NCBI GenBank assembly: GCA_018524345.1
Contig: JADQAZ010000001.1
Coordinates: 372,001-436,000 of the forward strand
Source of the DNA: Harenicola maris
GTDB lineage: Bacteria > Pseudomonadota > Alphaproteobacteria > Rhodobacterales > Rhodobacteraceae
Direction: 5' to 3'
DNA length: 64,000 nt
Below, one piece after another: positions 32,958 through 41,365 of this stretch; positions within the stretch are counted from its first letter, which is position 1, and each line of letters opens with the position of its first letter. The notes under the pieces were generated by a model. The model was given only the letters and a program-made list of their open reading frames with translations. It made no database searches and was not told the DNA's origin. The position numbers and the translations under genes are program-made.

Positions 32958-33724
32958 GGGTTCTGTTCCAGGGTCAGGACGGATGTGCCGCCGGCGCGGG
33001 CGGCTTTGGCAAAGGGGGCGGGGGGGGCTTTGTCGGTGACAAAGACGTCGATTTCGGCGATCTCGCAGATCCGCACGGGGGCGGAGGCGGCGAATTTCGT
33101 GTGATCGCAGACGAGGATGCGTTGGCGGGCGTTTTTGAGGATCGCGCGGGCGACGGCGACCTCGCGGCTGTCGTGGTCGGTTACGGCCCCGTCCGCGTCG
33201 AGGGCGGAGGCGCCGATGACGGCGAAATCGGCCTTGAACCGGTTGATGTAATCCACCGCATCGGAGCCGACGATGGCGCCGTCGCTGGGCCGGACAGAGC
33301 CGCCGACGAGGATGAGTTCCTTGGCGGGGCTGCCCATTAGGGTACTGATAATATTGACATTATTGCTGAGGATGGTGAGGCCCTCATGGGCCTTGAGGGC
33401 CTCTGCCACCTGTTCGGTGCTGGTGCCGATATTGAGGATCACGGAGGCATCATTCGGGATCAAGGAGGCGGCGAGGCGGCCCATGGCCGATTTTTGCGGG
33501 GCGCGGAGTTGGCGGCGCTGGGCGTAGGCGCGGCCCTCGGCGGTATCGACGCTGGCGGCGCCGCCGTGGGTGCGTTTGGCGAGGCCCTGGGCGACCAGAT
33601 CGCGCAGGTCATTGCGGATCGTCTGGGCCGAGACATCGAAGCGCTTGGTCAGGGCCTCGACCTCCACCGCGCCGTCACTGCGCAGGAGGGAGAGAATCGC
33701 GGATTTTCTGGGTTGCGTGGCCAT
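32954..33724 (-). CDS. glpR: DeoR-family repressor (GlpR)
   Basis: A 256-residue DeoR-family regulator. The N-terminal winged helix (AILSLLRSDGAVEVEALTKRFDVSAQTIRNDLRDL, with the recognition helix near residues 30-45) is followed by the phosphosugar-sensing DeoRC domain with the marker GTSTEQVAEAL. Overlap with glpD indicates that it senses glycerol-3-phosphate and controls this operon. A matching inverted repeat is in the gap upstream. Confidence 0.88.
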   Translation of the reverse strand: MATQPRKSAILSLLRSDGAVEVEALTKRFDVSAQTIRNDLRDLVAQGLAKRTHGGAASVDTAEGRAYAQRRQLRAPQKSAMGRLAASLIPNDASVILNIGTSTEQVAEALKAHEGLTILSNNVNIISTLMGSPAKELILVGGSVRPSDGAIVGSDAVDYINRFKADFAVIGASALDADGAVTDHDSREVAVARAILKNARQRILVCDHTKFAASAPVRICEIAEIDVFVTDKAPPAPFAKAARAGGTSVLTLEQNP

Positions 33725-33754
33725 GGGGCGGGGATACCACGGCTGGCCCGATTT

Positions 33755-33790
33755 GAAAGTGTTTTCTTTCGTATTTTGGCATTGCGAAAG
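33755..33790 (-). promoter_or_regulatory. Probable GlpR operator
   Basis: CTTTCG (33766-33771) and its complement CGAAAG (33785-33790) flank 13 bases. A further GAAAG at 33755-33759 pairs with CTTTC six bases on. Repeated TTTCG/CGAAA half-sites are the pattern of DeoR/GlpR operators. The site lies 31-66 bases before glpR and 91 before the divergent phosphomannomutase gene. Confidence 0.6.
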
Positions 33791-33880
33791 TTTTGATTTG
33801 TTACTTTTGCGCGTTTTGGCGTGATTTTCCTTTGCGGATCAAGGCTTGCCTTGCCCCTCTGCCTTGGGCACAAACCTGCT

Positions 33881-35245
33881 ATGACTGATTTAACCTGTTT
33901 TAAAAGCTATGACATTCGCGGGCAGCTTGGCCGCGATCTTGATGCGGATATTTGTTACCGGATTGGACGCGCCTTTGTGGCGGTGATTGACCCCGGAACG
34001 GTGGTTGTGGGGCGCGATGCCCGTGAGAGCAGCCCCGAGCTTTGCGATGCATTGGCGCGGGGGCTGCGCGACAGCGGCGCGCATGTGATCGACATCGGCT
34101 CCTGCGGGACCGAGGAGGTGTATTTCGCCACCAGCCATTTCGAGGCGGGCGGGGGGCTGATGGTGACGGCCTCGCATAACCCAATAGACTACAATGGTAT
34201 AAAATTGGTGAAGGCAGGGAGCCGTCCGATTTCTGCCGCCGAGGGGTTGAATGAAATCAAGGCTTTGGCGGAGGCGAACACCTTCCCCGAGGCCGAGCCG
34301 GGCGTGATCGAGGCCCGCGATCCGCGGGCTGATTACGTGGAAAAGGTGCTGTCCTTTGTCGATCAATCCGCGCTGAAGCCGTTGAAAATACTGGTGAATG
34401 CGGGGAACGGGCAGGCGGGGCCGAGCTTTGACGCGATTGCGCGGGGGCTGTCTGGCACGCCGCTTGAATTTGTGCGGATGCATCACGACCCCGACAGCAG
34501 CTTTCCCAACGGGATTCCCAACCCTCTTTTGCCGGAAAATCAACCGGTTACGGCGCAGGCTTTGCGCGATTGCGGGGCCGATTTTGCTGTGGCTTGGGAC
34601 GGGGATTTTGACCGCTGTTTCTTCTTTGACGAGACGGGGCGGTTTATTGACGGCGAGTATATCGTAGGCCTTCTGGCGGCGGCGTTTCTGGCCAAGGAGA
34701 GCGGCGCGAAGATTGTGCATGACCCGCGGGTGATGTGGAACACCGTTGATATCGTTGCGGAAAATGGCGGCGAGGCGGTGGTGTCTCTGACCGGGCACGC
34801 TTTGATCAAAGCGAAAATGCGCGAGGTGGATGCGGTTTATGGCGGCGAGATGTCGGCGCATCATTACTTCCGCAATTTCATGTATTGCGACAGCGGGATG
34901 ATCCCTTGGCTTTTGGTGGCAGAACTGGTGAGCCGGTCCGGTAAGCCCTTGTCTTCATTGGTTTCTGACCGGATGGCGAAGTTTCCCTCCTCGGGCGAGC
35001 GGAACTTTCGGCTGGCCGATCCGCAGGCGGCGATTGATGCCTTTGAGGCGGAGTATCTGGAGGGCGCCAGCCTGCATGACAGGCTGGACGGGATCAGTGT
35101 GGCCTATGCGGATTGGCGCGCGAACCTGCGGCGGTCAAACACCGAGCCTGTGGTGCGGTTGAACGTGGAAACACGGGGGGATGCGGTGCTTTGCGCCGAG
35201 AAAACCGCCGAGATTTCGGCGCTTTTGGAACGCGCCGGGGGCTGA
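33881..35245 (+). CDS. Phosphomannomutase/phosphoglucomutase
   Basis: Alpha-D-phosphohexomutase of the ManB/AlgC group, interconverting mannose or glucose 1- and 6-phosphates for polysaccharide and LPS precursors. The 454-residue protein starts TCFKSYDIRGQLG, has the phosphoserine loop TASHNPIDYNGIK (near residue 97), the metal loop DGDFDRCFFF (near 240) and the sugar loop GGEMSAHHYF. The upstream in-frame 20 codons are hydrophobic but non-homologous. The choice between ManB, CpsG and AlgC-type dual activity cannot be made by eye. Confidence 0.88.
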   Translation: MTDLTCFKSYDIRGQLGRDLDADICYRIGRAFVAVIDPGTVVVGRDARESSPELCDALARGLRDSGAHVIDIGSCGTEEVYFATSHFEAGGGLMVTASHNPIDYNGIKLVKAGSRPISAAEGLNEIKALAEANTFPEAEPGVIEARDPRADYVEKVLSFVDQSALKPLKILVNAGNGQAGPSFDAIARGLSGTPLEFVRMHHDPDSSFPNGIPNPLLPENQPVTAQALRDCGADFAVAWDGDFDRCFFFDETGRFIDGEYIVGLLAAAFLAKESGAKIVHDPRVMWNTVDIVAENGGEAVVSLTGHALIKAKMREVDAVYGGEMSAHHYFRNFMYCDSGMIPWLLVAELVSRSGKPLSSLVSDRMAKFPSSGERNFRLADPQAAIDAFEAEYLEGASLHDRLDGISVAYADWRANLRRSNTEPVVRLNVETRGDAVLCAEKTAEISALLERAGG

Positions 35246-35250
35246 TTGCG

Positions 35251-35301
35251 CCTTAACCCCGTTTTAAGGGGTTAAGGCCCAGAATTTTCGGAGAAAATTC
35301 T
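35251..35301. terminator. Two consecutive hairpins at a convergent gene end
   Basis: The first is CCTTAACCCC with its complement across seven bases (35251-35277). The second is AGAATTTTC with its complement across three bases (35281-35301). The AT-rich second stem could serve as a weak U-run for either direction. They follow the phosphomannomutase stop by a few bases. Confidence 0.55.
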
Positions 35302-35342
35302 TAGCACATGTGATGCACATCGCATGCACATCCGATGCATAC
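35302..35342. repeat. Short tandem repeat with 11-base period
   Basis: Four units spaced 11 bases apart start at 35302, 35313, 35324 and 35335. The middle two share ATGCACAT exactly; the outer two read TAGCACAT and ATGCATAC. It lies between the two hairpins and the end of dtd. The function is unknown. Confidence 0.6.
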
Positions 35343-35379
35343 GTTTGTGCAGATCGGCGGGGTTAACGGGGCGTGCGCA

Positions 35380-35817
35380 TCAAACCTCGACCCAGAAGGT
35401 GACGGGGCCGTCGTTGACGAGGCTGACCTTCATATCCGCGCCGAATTCGCCATAGGCAACGGGCAGGCCGAGGGCCTCTAGCGCGCTGCCGGTTTCCTCA
35501 TAGAGGACCCGCCCCTCATCGGGCGGGGCGGCGGCGGAGAAGCCGGGGCGGTTGCCGCGGGATGTGTCGGCGGCGAGGGTGAACTGGCTGACCAGCAGCA
35601 CCGCGCCGCCGGTGTCGATGACGGAGCGGTTCATGCGGCCGTCCGCGTCGCGGAAGATGCGCAGTTTGGAGAGTTTGAGGGCCAGCGCCTTGGCGCGACC
35701 GGTATCGTCGCCCTGCATGGCGCAGACAAGGACCAAGAGGCCCTCGCCGATTTCGCCGATCACCTTGCCGTCGACGCGGACGGCGGCTTCGCTAACCCGT
35801 TGGACGAGGGCGCGCAT
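35380..35817 (-). CDS. dtd: D-aminoacyl-tRNA deacylase
   Basis: Hydrolyses D-amino acids (and misattached glycine) from tRNA, protecting translation. The 145-residue protein is of standard length and has both DTD motifs: SQFTLAAD (residues 77-84) and the C-terminal [11 protein letters not shown], whose Gly-Pro pair shapes chiral proofreading. The start ATG lies two bases after the kinase stop; the longer frame inside the kinase is Pro/Ala-rich and artefactual. Confidence 0.94.
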   Translation of the reverse strand: MRALVQRVSEAAVRVDGKVIGEIGEGLLVLVCAMQGDDTGRAKALALKLSKLRIFRDADGRMNRSVIDTGGAVLLVSQFTLAADTSRGNRPGFSAAAPPDEGRVLYEETGSALEALGLPVAYGEFGADMKVSLVNDGPVTFWVEV

Positions 35818-35818
35818 T

Positions 35819-36745
35819 TTAGGCGAGGCCGAGTTCGGCGGCGGTTGGCGGGTTGGCGCCCGCGCGGCTGACGGTGACGGCGGCGGCGGCGGCGCCGAGT
35901 TTGAGGGCCGTGGTGGCGGTTTCGGCATCCAGCGATTTGAGGGCCTCGCGGCTAAGCGCTCCGGCGCGGTGCAGCCCGGCGAGCAGGCCCGCGTTGAAGG
36001 TATCGCCCGCGCCGACCGTATCGACGACCTGTGCCTTTTCGGCGGCGACGGTCACGCTTTGGCCGGGCATATAGGCGGTGACGCCTTTGGCGCCCTCGGT
36101 CATGCAGACGAGCTGGGAGCCGGTGGCGAGGACCTCGGTTGCGATCTCGGCGAGGGGCCTTTCGCCGTAGAGCCAATGGGCGTCTTCATCCGAGAGTTTC
36201 ACGATATCGGCCATGGCGATCATGGCGGAGAGGCGGCCGCGATAGGCGGCCTCGTCCGTGATGAATCCGGGGCGGATGTTGGGGTCGATCATCATCGGCG
36301 CATCGGGGGAGAGGCGTTCGGCCAGCGCGCGATAGGCATCGGCGCAGGGGGTCACGGCGAGGGAGATGCCGCCGAAGAAACAGGCCGAGACATCCGGCGT
36401 CTCTGGCAGGTCGGCGGGGGTGAGCATGCGGCCCACGGTGCCCTCGTCATAAAAGGCGTATTTGGCTTGGCCATCGGTAAGCTCGACAAAGGCGAGGGTC
36501 TGGGCCGCGTCCGAGCGGTGCAGCAGGGAGGTATCGACGTTTGAGCCCTCCAGCGCCTCGGTCAGCATGGTGCCGAAGAGGTCAGTCGACACGCCGGAGA
36601 AGAAGCCCGCAGGCACGCCAAGGCGGCCAAGGGCGATGGAGGTGTTGAAGACCGCGCCGCCCGGTTTGGGGGCAAAGGCGCGCTCGCCTGCCTCGCTGAT
36701 ACGGGGGAGCATGTCGATGAGGGCTTCGCCTGCACAGAGGATCAT
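35819..36745 (-). CDS. frk: PfkB-family sugar kinase, probably fructokinase
   Basis: A 308-residue ribokinase-fold kinase. The N-terminal [16 protein letters not shown] and the C-terminal anion-hole/catalytic motif [14 protein letters not shown] (catalytic aspartate near residue 250) are family-defining, and the pattern is closest to fructokinases. Other PfkB sugars (2-keto-gluconate, tagatose) remain possible. It is followed directly by dtd on the same strand. A LacI-type operator lies about 63-76 bases upstream, so expression is probably induced by a sugar. Confidence 0.82.
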   Translation of the reverse strand: MILCAGEALIDMLPRISEAGERAFAPKPGGAVFNTSIALGRLGVPAGFFSGVSTDLFGTMLTEALEGSNVDTSLLHRSDAAQTLAFVELTDGQAKYAFYDEGTVGRMLTPADLPETPDVSACFFGGISLAVTPCADAYRALAERLSPDAPMMIDPNIRPGFITDEAAYRGRLSAMIAMADIVKLSDEDAHWLYGERPLAEIATEVLATGSQLVCMTEGAKGVTAYMPGQSVTVAAEKAQVVDTVGAGDTFNAGLLAGLHRAGALSREALKSLDAETATTALKLGAAAAAVTVSRAGANPPTAAELGLA

Positions 36746-36807
36746 GGTGGTTTCCTTTGCTGATACACCTGCCCGCAAGGGGCCGTGGAGGGGGTTTAGC
36801 CGATTGA

Positions 36808-36821
36808 TGTTAGCGATAACA
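36808..36821 (-). promoter_or_regulatory. LacI-type operator upstream of the sugar kinase gene
   Basis: TGTTAGCGATAACA has perfect five-base arms (TGTTA/TAACA) and a GCGA centre, one of the standard LacI-family layouts. It closely resembles the site before glgP at 31160-31173. Confidence 0.7.
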
Positions 36822-36829
36822 GGGGGGAT

Positions 36830-37942
36830 TTACCCCTGCGAGATGGCAATCGCGTATCCCACGGCGGCGGCAATGGCCAAACCGGCGATCACGGCGAGGG
36901 CGATTTTGCCCGCGCTGTAGGGGCGCTCGCCCTGCACACGGCCAGAGCGGCCATTGACCACAAAGCGGTAGGTTTTGCCGCGGTATTTATAGGCCGCCAT
37001 CCAGACCGGCAGCAGCACATGTTTGAAGGTCACGTCCTTGACGGCGGTATTGACCGAGGTAATGCGCTGTTGGTCGCCGCCGATGTCAAAGCGGATGTCG
37101 CGTTTGATCTGGGCGTCCATGCGGGCGCGGGCCTCGACAAACCCCTCTTCGAGGTCGATCTGGTAGGCCTCTGCCCGGAAACCGGCGAGGTATTCGGGTT
37201 GGTAGGGTTCCATGGCCGTGAGGTCCCATGGTTCCAGCGCATCGGTGTAGCGTTTGGGCAGGGATTTGGAGGCCAGCACCAGCACATCGTCAAAGAAGCG
37301 CGCCACGCGGCCGCCGACGCCGTTCCAGCGGATTTTGCGCACCTGCCGCGTTTCCATCTTGCCGTCGCGCATGACCTTTTCGGTGGTGTAGTAATAATCG
37401 CCGCGCTGGCCGGTGTAGTTGGTTTTGGTATCGGCGTCATAGGTCCAGAAGGGGACATAGATGCCCTGCATCTTGCGGCCCGAGCGGGCGTATTCCTTGA
37501 GCCCGTTTGGCGCGAACCAGAGCTTGCCGAGCCATTGGTTCATATGGTCGTGGGCCTCGGATTCCTTGAGGGCGAAGGGCAGCAGGCCCTTGGGTTTGAT
37601 ATGGCGGTGGGCGCCGCTGTCTGTGACCACAGGGGAGGCGCAGAAGGGGCATTCCTTGGCCGTTGTATCGGCGTCGAATTCGACCTGCGCGCCGCAGCTG
37701 TCGCAGGAGAGGACGCGGATTTCCTCCATCTGGGTGTCGGGGAGGTCGGCGGTGATGGCGCGTTCAAAGTCCATCTCGACCACGGCGGGGGCGGTTGTTT
37801 CGTCCTCTCCCATAGCCTCGACATTGCCGCAGTGGGGGCATTTGAGGTTGCCGCTGGCGGGGTCAAAGCGCATGTCGGAGCCGCAGGCGCCGCAGGGGAA
37901 ACGATGTTCTTGGGTGACTTCGGCGGGCGCGGCGCTGTCCAT
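36830..37942 (-). CDS. Zinc-ribbon membrane protein (TFIIB-type ribbon)
   Basis: A 370-residue protein with two N-terminal zinc ribbons: C17/C20 with C35/C38 and C80/C83 with C98/C101. A long beta-rich middle follows (WTYDADTKTNYTGQRGDYYYTTE), then one C-terminal membrane helix (about residues 348-368). Automated pipelines often label such proteins as TFIIB-type ribbon or PriA-like, but no helicase domain is present. Similar proteins are commonly linked with SPFH-domain stress genes, and one such gene is at 45691-46863, so a shared membrane-stress function is plausible. No DNA binding is shown. Confidence 0.75.
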   Translation of the reverse strand: MDSAAPAEVTQEHRFPCGACGSDMRFDPASGNLKCPHCGNVEAMGEDETTAPAVVEMDFERAITADLPDTQMEEIRVLSCDSCGAQVEFDADTTAKECPFCASPVVTDSGAHRHIKPKGLLPFALKESEAHDHMNQWLGKLWFAPNGLKEYARSGRKMQGIYVPFWTYDADTKTNYTGQRGDYYYTTEKVMRDGKMETRQVRKIRWNGVGGRVARFFDDVLVLASKSLPKRYTDALEPWDLTAMEPYQPEYLAGFRAEAYQIDLEEGFVEARARMDAQIKRDIRFDIGGDQQRITSVNTAVKDVTFKHVLLPVWMAAYKYRGKTYRFVVNGRSGRVQGERPYSAGKIALAVIAGLAIAAAVGYAIAISQG

Positions 37943-38029
37943 GGGGGCTCCTGAAGGGCTTGGTCTTAATATGGCCCTAGCATGGGGCGGGGCGCGGGGT
38001 GTCGCAAGTTAAAATCCCCTGAAATGCCC

Positions 38030-39253
38030 TTAACCGGCGCCGGTTTCACGGGCGATTGTGTCTTGCAGGGTTTTCACCTCTGCCCGCAGATCGGCATCTG
38101 CGGTTTCGCGGTGTAGACGGGTGAGGATGCTGTCTAGGTGCGGGGCCACGAGGGCGTCGCCGCGCACATAGGGTTCGATTTTGCCCATGCTGGCGGTGAG
38201 GATGCGCTCGAAGGTGAGGTGTTGGTATTTCACCCTTGGCTGGGGCGGGGTGTCTGGCTTTGGTGCCTCTGTCGCCAGAGCGGTGAGGGTGACGTAGAGC
38301 CAGTTGATGCAGTTGATCGCGGTGAAGGGGTCATTGACGCCGGGGGACATGGCGCGGGCTGTCATTTCCACCAGTTGGTCGACGAGGAAGAGGGGGTTTT
38401 GCGCCTCTGTCGGGGTGGGGCCGAGGGCGAAGCAGTCTTGCAGGGCCTTTTCGGTGTCTTCGCTCAGGGCGCTGCCCGACCAGACCCGCAGGACCGGCGT
38501 GGCGGGGGAGATGAAATCGCCTGCGATCTGTTCGACGTGGAGGATGAGGTCATTGTCTTTGGCCAGTTCGCGCAGGCGGGTGGTGTTCCATGTCTGGATA
38601 TAGCCGCTGGAGGGGAGGTGGAGGCTGTGGTCGGCCTCCCTCGCCGGGGTGGGGTGGGTGCCGCCCTCGCGCCCTTGGGCGATGACGGTTTTCAGGGCGG
38701 CGGTTTTCAGGCGCTTGCCGAGGCTGGCGGAGATATTGGAGACATTGATGATCTCGGGGATGTGGTGGACGTAGAAGATCATCGACATGACGCTGATCGC
38801 TGTGAGGCAGAGCGCGACCAGCAGCGACAGATGCGGGACAAAGGTGGTGGAGGCATCGGTGCCCAGTTGCCCCTGCACCGCGCGCAGGATCAGCAGGGAA
38901 TAGACGAAGGTGGCGATCAGGATGCCGAGGCTGATCTGGTTGCCGCGGTCGCGCATGAAGTTGCCGATCAGACGCGGGCCGAATTTGCCGGAGGCAAAGG
39001 AGACCGCGACGATGGTGATGGAAAACATCACGCCAGCCACGCCGATCATCGCCTGGGCGATGAGGGCGAGGATGGCGCGCGCCCCCTCGACCTGCGTTGT
39101 GCGCCATGAGTCCGGCAGCAGGGTGAGGGTATGGTCCAGCCCGAGGGTGATCTGGGCACAGATCACCGCCGTGAGGGCCAGAAGCGTGGGCAGGAACCAG
39201 TAGCTGGCCCTGATGTCCTGTAGGTATTTCGCAATCAGGGCGCGTTTTTTCAT
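38030..39253 (-). CDS. DUF2254 family membrane protein
   Basis: A 407-residue protein of the DUF2254 family, function unknown. Four hydrophobic helices are seen in the first 190 residues (near 18-38, 62-85, 105-128 and 135-158), followed by a soluble C-terminal domain with SSGYIQTWNTTRL and the motif PGVNDPFTAINCINWL. It lies 33 bases after mscS on the same strand, so the two are probably co-transcribed from the stress-type promoter upstream of mscS. Confidence 0.85.
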   Translation of the reverse strand: MKKRALIAKYLQDIRASYWFLPTLLALTAVICAQITLGLDHTLTLLPDSWRTTQVEGARAILALIAQAMIGVAGVMFSITIVAVSFASGKFGPRLIGNFMRDRGNQISLGILIATFVYSLLILRAVQGQLGTDASTTFVPHLSLLVALCLTAISVMSMIFYVHHIPEIINVSNISASLGKRLKTAALKTVIAQGREGGTHPTPAREADHSLHLPSSGYIQTWNTTRLRELAKDNDLILHVEQIAGDFISPATPVLRVWSGSALSEDTEKALQDCFALGPTPTEAQNPLFLVDQLVEMTARAMSPGVNDPFTAINCINWLYVTLTALATEAPKPDTPPQPRVKYQHLTFERILTASMGKIEPYVRGDALVAPHLDSILTRLHRETADADLRAEVKTLQDTIARETGAG

Positions 39254-39286
39254 CGGGCTGGTCCCTTTGGGCCGGGGGTGGCGGGG

Positions 39287-40213
39287 TTAATGGGCGGCGA
39301 TGGCGCGTGTGAGGTCGTCCATGCCGCCGTCGGTTTCCACATGCACCGTGCGTGTGGGGAAGGGGATGTCGATGTCGGCGGTATCGAGGGCCTCTTTTAC
39401 CGCGCGGGTCATATCGGCGTGGTATTGGAAGTAATCGTCGCGGTCGACCCAGACCCGCAGCAGGAAGTCGACGCTGCTGCTGCCGAGGTTGTTGACCTGC
39501 AAGAAGGGTTCGGGGTCGGAGTGGGAGCGGGGGTCGGCCATGACGGTGTCGCGGATGACCTGCTCGGCCTTGGCCAGATTGGCGCCATAGCCCACGCCAA
39601 AGGTCCACTGGGCGCGGCGGGTGCTGTTGGTGGTGTAGTTCTTGATCGTATTGCCCCAGACCTCGGAGTTGGGCACGACGACGCGGACGTTGCCGGTGTC
39701 TGCGATCTCGGTGAAGTTGAGGTTGATCTCTTTGACCGTGCCGGTGACGTCATCAACCTCGACAAAATCGCCGACCTTGAGGGGGCGGAACAGGATGATC
39801 ATCACGCCTGCGGCGATATTGGACAGGGTGCCCTGTAGCGCGAGGCCGATGGCAAGGCCCGCGGCGCCGATAACGGCGATGATCGAGGTGGTTTGCACCC
39901 CGAAGGTGTTGAGGACAAAGAGCCCGGTAAAGGCAAGGATCGTGTAGCGCACGAGGTTGCCCAGAAACCCGAAGAGGGTTGTATCGAGGTTGGGGTGGTT
40001 TTCGGCCATGCGGTTGATCCGGCGGCGCAGGAAGCCCGAGATCAGGAAGCCCAGAATGATGATGACGATGGCGGCCACGATATTGGCCCCGATGGACAGC
40101 ATGGCGTCCAGTGTCAGGTAATCGGACAGGGATTTGCCGTTATAAATGTCGGTTTCCAGCAGGCTCTGGATCTGGGTCCATATGCTGTCGGCTGCGCCTG
40201 TCATCTCTTCCAT
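39287..40213 (-). CDS. Small-conductance mechanosensitive channel (MscS family)
   Basis: A 308-residue MscS-type channel that opens on membrane tension during hypo-osmotic shock. Three membrane helices lie in the first 130 residues; the pore helix TM3 is rich in Gly and Ala (TSIIAVIGAAGLAIGLALQGTLSNIAAGV, about residues 90-120), followed by the beta domain (VGDFVEVDDVTGTVKEI) and the C-terminal vestibule. A GTG directly precedes the chosen ATG. The promoter upstream matches the general-stress pattern. Confidence 0.9.
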   Translation of the reverse strand: MEEMTGAADSIWTQIQSLLETDIYNGKSLSDYLTLDAMLSIGANIVAAIVIIILGFLISGFLRRRINRMAENHPNLDTTLFGFLGNLVRYTILAFTGLFVLNTFGVQTTSIIAVIGAAGLAIGLALQGTLSNIAAGVMIILFRPLKVGDFVEVDDVTGTVKEINLNFTEIADTGNVRVVVPNSEVWGNTIKNYTTNSTRRAQWTFGVGYGANLAKAEQVIRDTVMADPRSHSDPEPFLQVNNLGSSSVDFLLRVWVDRDDYFQYHADMTRAVKEALDTADIDIPFPTRTVHVETDGGMDDLTRAIAAH

Positions 40214-40282
40214 CACTTGTTACCTTCTCTTCGATGTATCGGGGCCGGCGGAGCATCGGATTGCTGCCAGCATTGGAGCCTT

Positions 40283-40307
40283 AACGCGCGGGGCGGCGAA
40301 AGGTTCC
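40283..40307 (-). promoter_or_regulatory. EcfG-type stress promoter for mscS-DUF2254
   Basis: Minus strand GGAAC (40307-40303), 17 bases, GTT (40285-40283), with C before GTT, so GGAAC-N16-CGTT exactly as for alphaproteobacterial EcfG promoters. It is 69 bases before the mscS ATG. Confidence 0.7.
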
Positions 40308-40331
40308 CTTGGGCGGGGCGGAATAAAATCG

Positions 40332-40356
40332 GGAACTTTTGGCGGGCTCGCGGGTT
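40332..40356 (+). promoter_or_regulatory. EcfG-type stress promoter for the PLDc_N peptide gene
   Basis: GGAAC (40332-40336), 17 bases, GTT (40354-40356), 38 bases before the ATG at 40395. It diverges from the mscS promoter only 25 bases away. Confidence 0.65.
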
Positions 40357-40394
40357 GGGTTGGCAGAGATTGAAACATGAAAAGGAGAGGTAAG

Positions 40395-40583
40395 ATGGAA
40401 TATGCAGGTTTAGGCGGCCTGGTCGTTTTGGCCCTGAATATCTGGGCGATCGTGTCGATTATCGGCTCGGGCGCAGGTACGGGATCCAAGGTTTTGTGGG
40501 TTCTGCTGGTTCTGGTTCTGCCGATTGTCGGCTTCATCATCTGGCTTCTTGCCGGGCCACGGTCTTCGCGCGCTGCCGCGTGA
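40395..40583 (+). CDS. Small PLDc_N-type two-helix membrane protein
   Basis: A 62-residue protein with two hydrophobic helices (about residues 3-25 and 31-53) and a short basic tail. The WVLLVLVLPIVGFIIWLLAGPR pattern is that of the PLDc_N (phospholipase D/cardiolipin synthase N-terminal) domain, here alone with no catalytic part. The start follows a good AGGAG ribosome site. A strong terminator follows, so it is a single-gene unit. The function is unknown; its promoter points to general stress. Confidence 0.75.
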   Translation: MEYAGLGGLVVLALNIWAIVSIIGSGAGTGSKVLWVLLVLVLPIVGFIIWLLAGPRSSRAAA

Positions 40584-40615
40584 CCGCACGGACTTAAATG
40601 GTAACAGAGTGTGTA

Positions 40616-40660
40616 GGCGCACGAGGATCCCACCCCCCTTTCCCTCGTGCGCCATTTTTT
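40616..40660 (+). terminator. Terminator of the PLDc_N peptide gene
   Basis: An 11-base-pair perfect stem (GGCGCACGAGG and complement) with a 16-base pyrimidine-rich loop is followed by ATTTTTT. Confidence 0.85.
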
Positions 40661-40684
40661 GTGCCTTGATGTAAGGCGCGCAGC

Positions 40685-40721
40685 AAAAGCCCCGCCCATG
40701 GATCGCATGGGCGGGGCTTTT
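40685..40721. terminator. Bidirectional hairpin terminator, copy 1
   Basis: A perfect 16-base-pair stem: AAAAGCCCCGCCCATG, loop GATCG, then the complement ending in TTTT. The A-run and U-run make it usable on both strands. It stands in the convergent gap between the PLDc_N and dps genes. Confidence 0.8.
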
Positions 40722-40760
40722 GTATTGCGGTGTTTGCGCGGGGGGGCGGCAGGCGCAGCA

Positions 40761-40797
40761 AAAAGCCCCGCCTATGGTTTACATAGGCGGGGCTTTT
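40761..40797. terminator. Bidirectional hairpin terminator, copy 2 (dps end)
   Basis: The same length and layout as copy 1: AAAAGCCCCGCCTATG, loop GTTTA, then the complement with TTTT. It differs from copy 1 by one C-G to T-A pair swap in the stem and by the loop. It begins 15 bases past the dps stop. Confidence 0.85.
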
Positions 40798-40811
40798 GCG
40801 TGGCTGCTGCC

Positions 40812-41309
40812 TTACCCGGTGGTCAGGGCGCGCAGCATCCATGCGGCTTTTTCGTGGAAGGCCGAGCGCGCGGTGGCGAGGTCTTCTGTTACCGGATCGT
40901 TCTGTTCGCCCGCGATCTTGATCAGGGCGTGCAGACGGTGTGCGATGCGCTGGTGGTCTTCGGCCAGCAGGTCGCACATCTCTCCGGCGGAGGGGGCTGT
41001 GTCGCTGTCTTCGATCACCGAGTTCGACACGATGTCGGCCATGGACATGGGGGCCTTTTGGCCGAGGGCGCGCATGCGCTCTGCCAGTTCATCGGCGGCG
41101 GCGAACATGTCCTCGTATTGGCCCTCTGTCAGGTTGTGGATCGAGAAGAACAGCGGCCCTTCGACGTTCCAGTGGAAGGCATGGGTTTTGAAGGTCAGGC
41201 GATAGGTATCGGCCAGAACCTGACCCAGACCTTCGGCGACGGCGCTTGCATCGCGCACGCCGGAGGAGATGGATTTGGATTCTGTGACGACTTCGAGTGG
41301 CTGTGCCAT
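40812..41309 (-). CDS. dps: Dps-family DNA-protection ferritin
   Basis: A 165-residue Dps/miniferritin that forms a 12-mer cage, stores iron with peroxide and shields DNA in stress or stationary phase. The inter-subunit ferroxidase ligands are present in the expected spacing: H46 and H58, then E62, D73 and E77. It is 56 bases downstream of the DUF1328 gene and probably shares its general-stress promoter. The paired hairpin terminators lie directly after it. Confidence 0.93.
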   Translation of the reverse strand: MAQPLEVVTESKSISSGVRDASAVAEGLGQVLADTYRLTFKTHAFHWNVEGPLFFSIHNLTEGQYEDMFAAADELAERMRALGQKAPMSMADIVSNSVIEDSDTAPSAGEMCDLLAEDHQRIAHRLHALIKIAGEQNDPVTEDLATARSAFHEKAAWMLRALTTG

Positions 41310-41365
41310 GGGATGTCCTTTCTATTGGGATGGTTGGTTTGGTTTCGTCTTTGCCTGCGCAGGGG

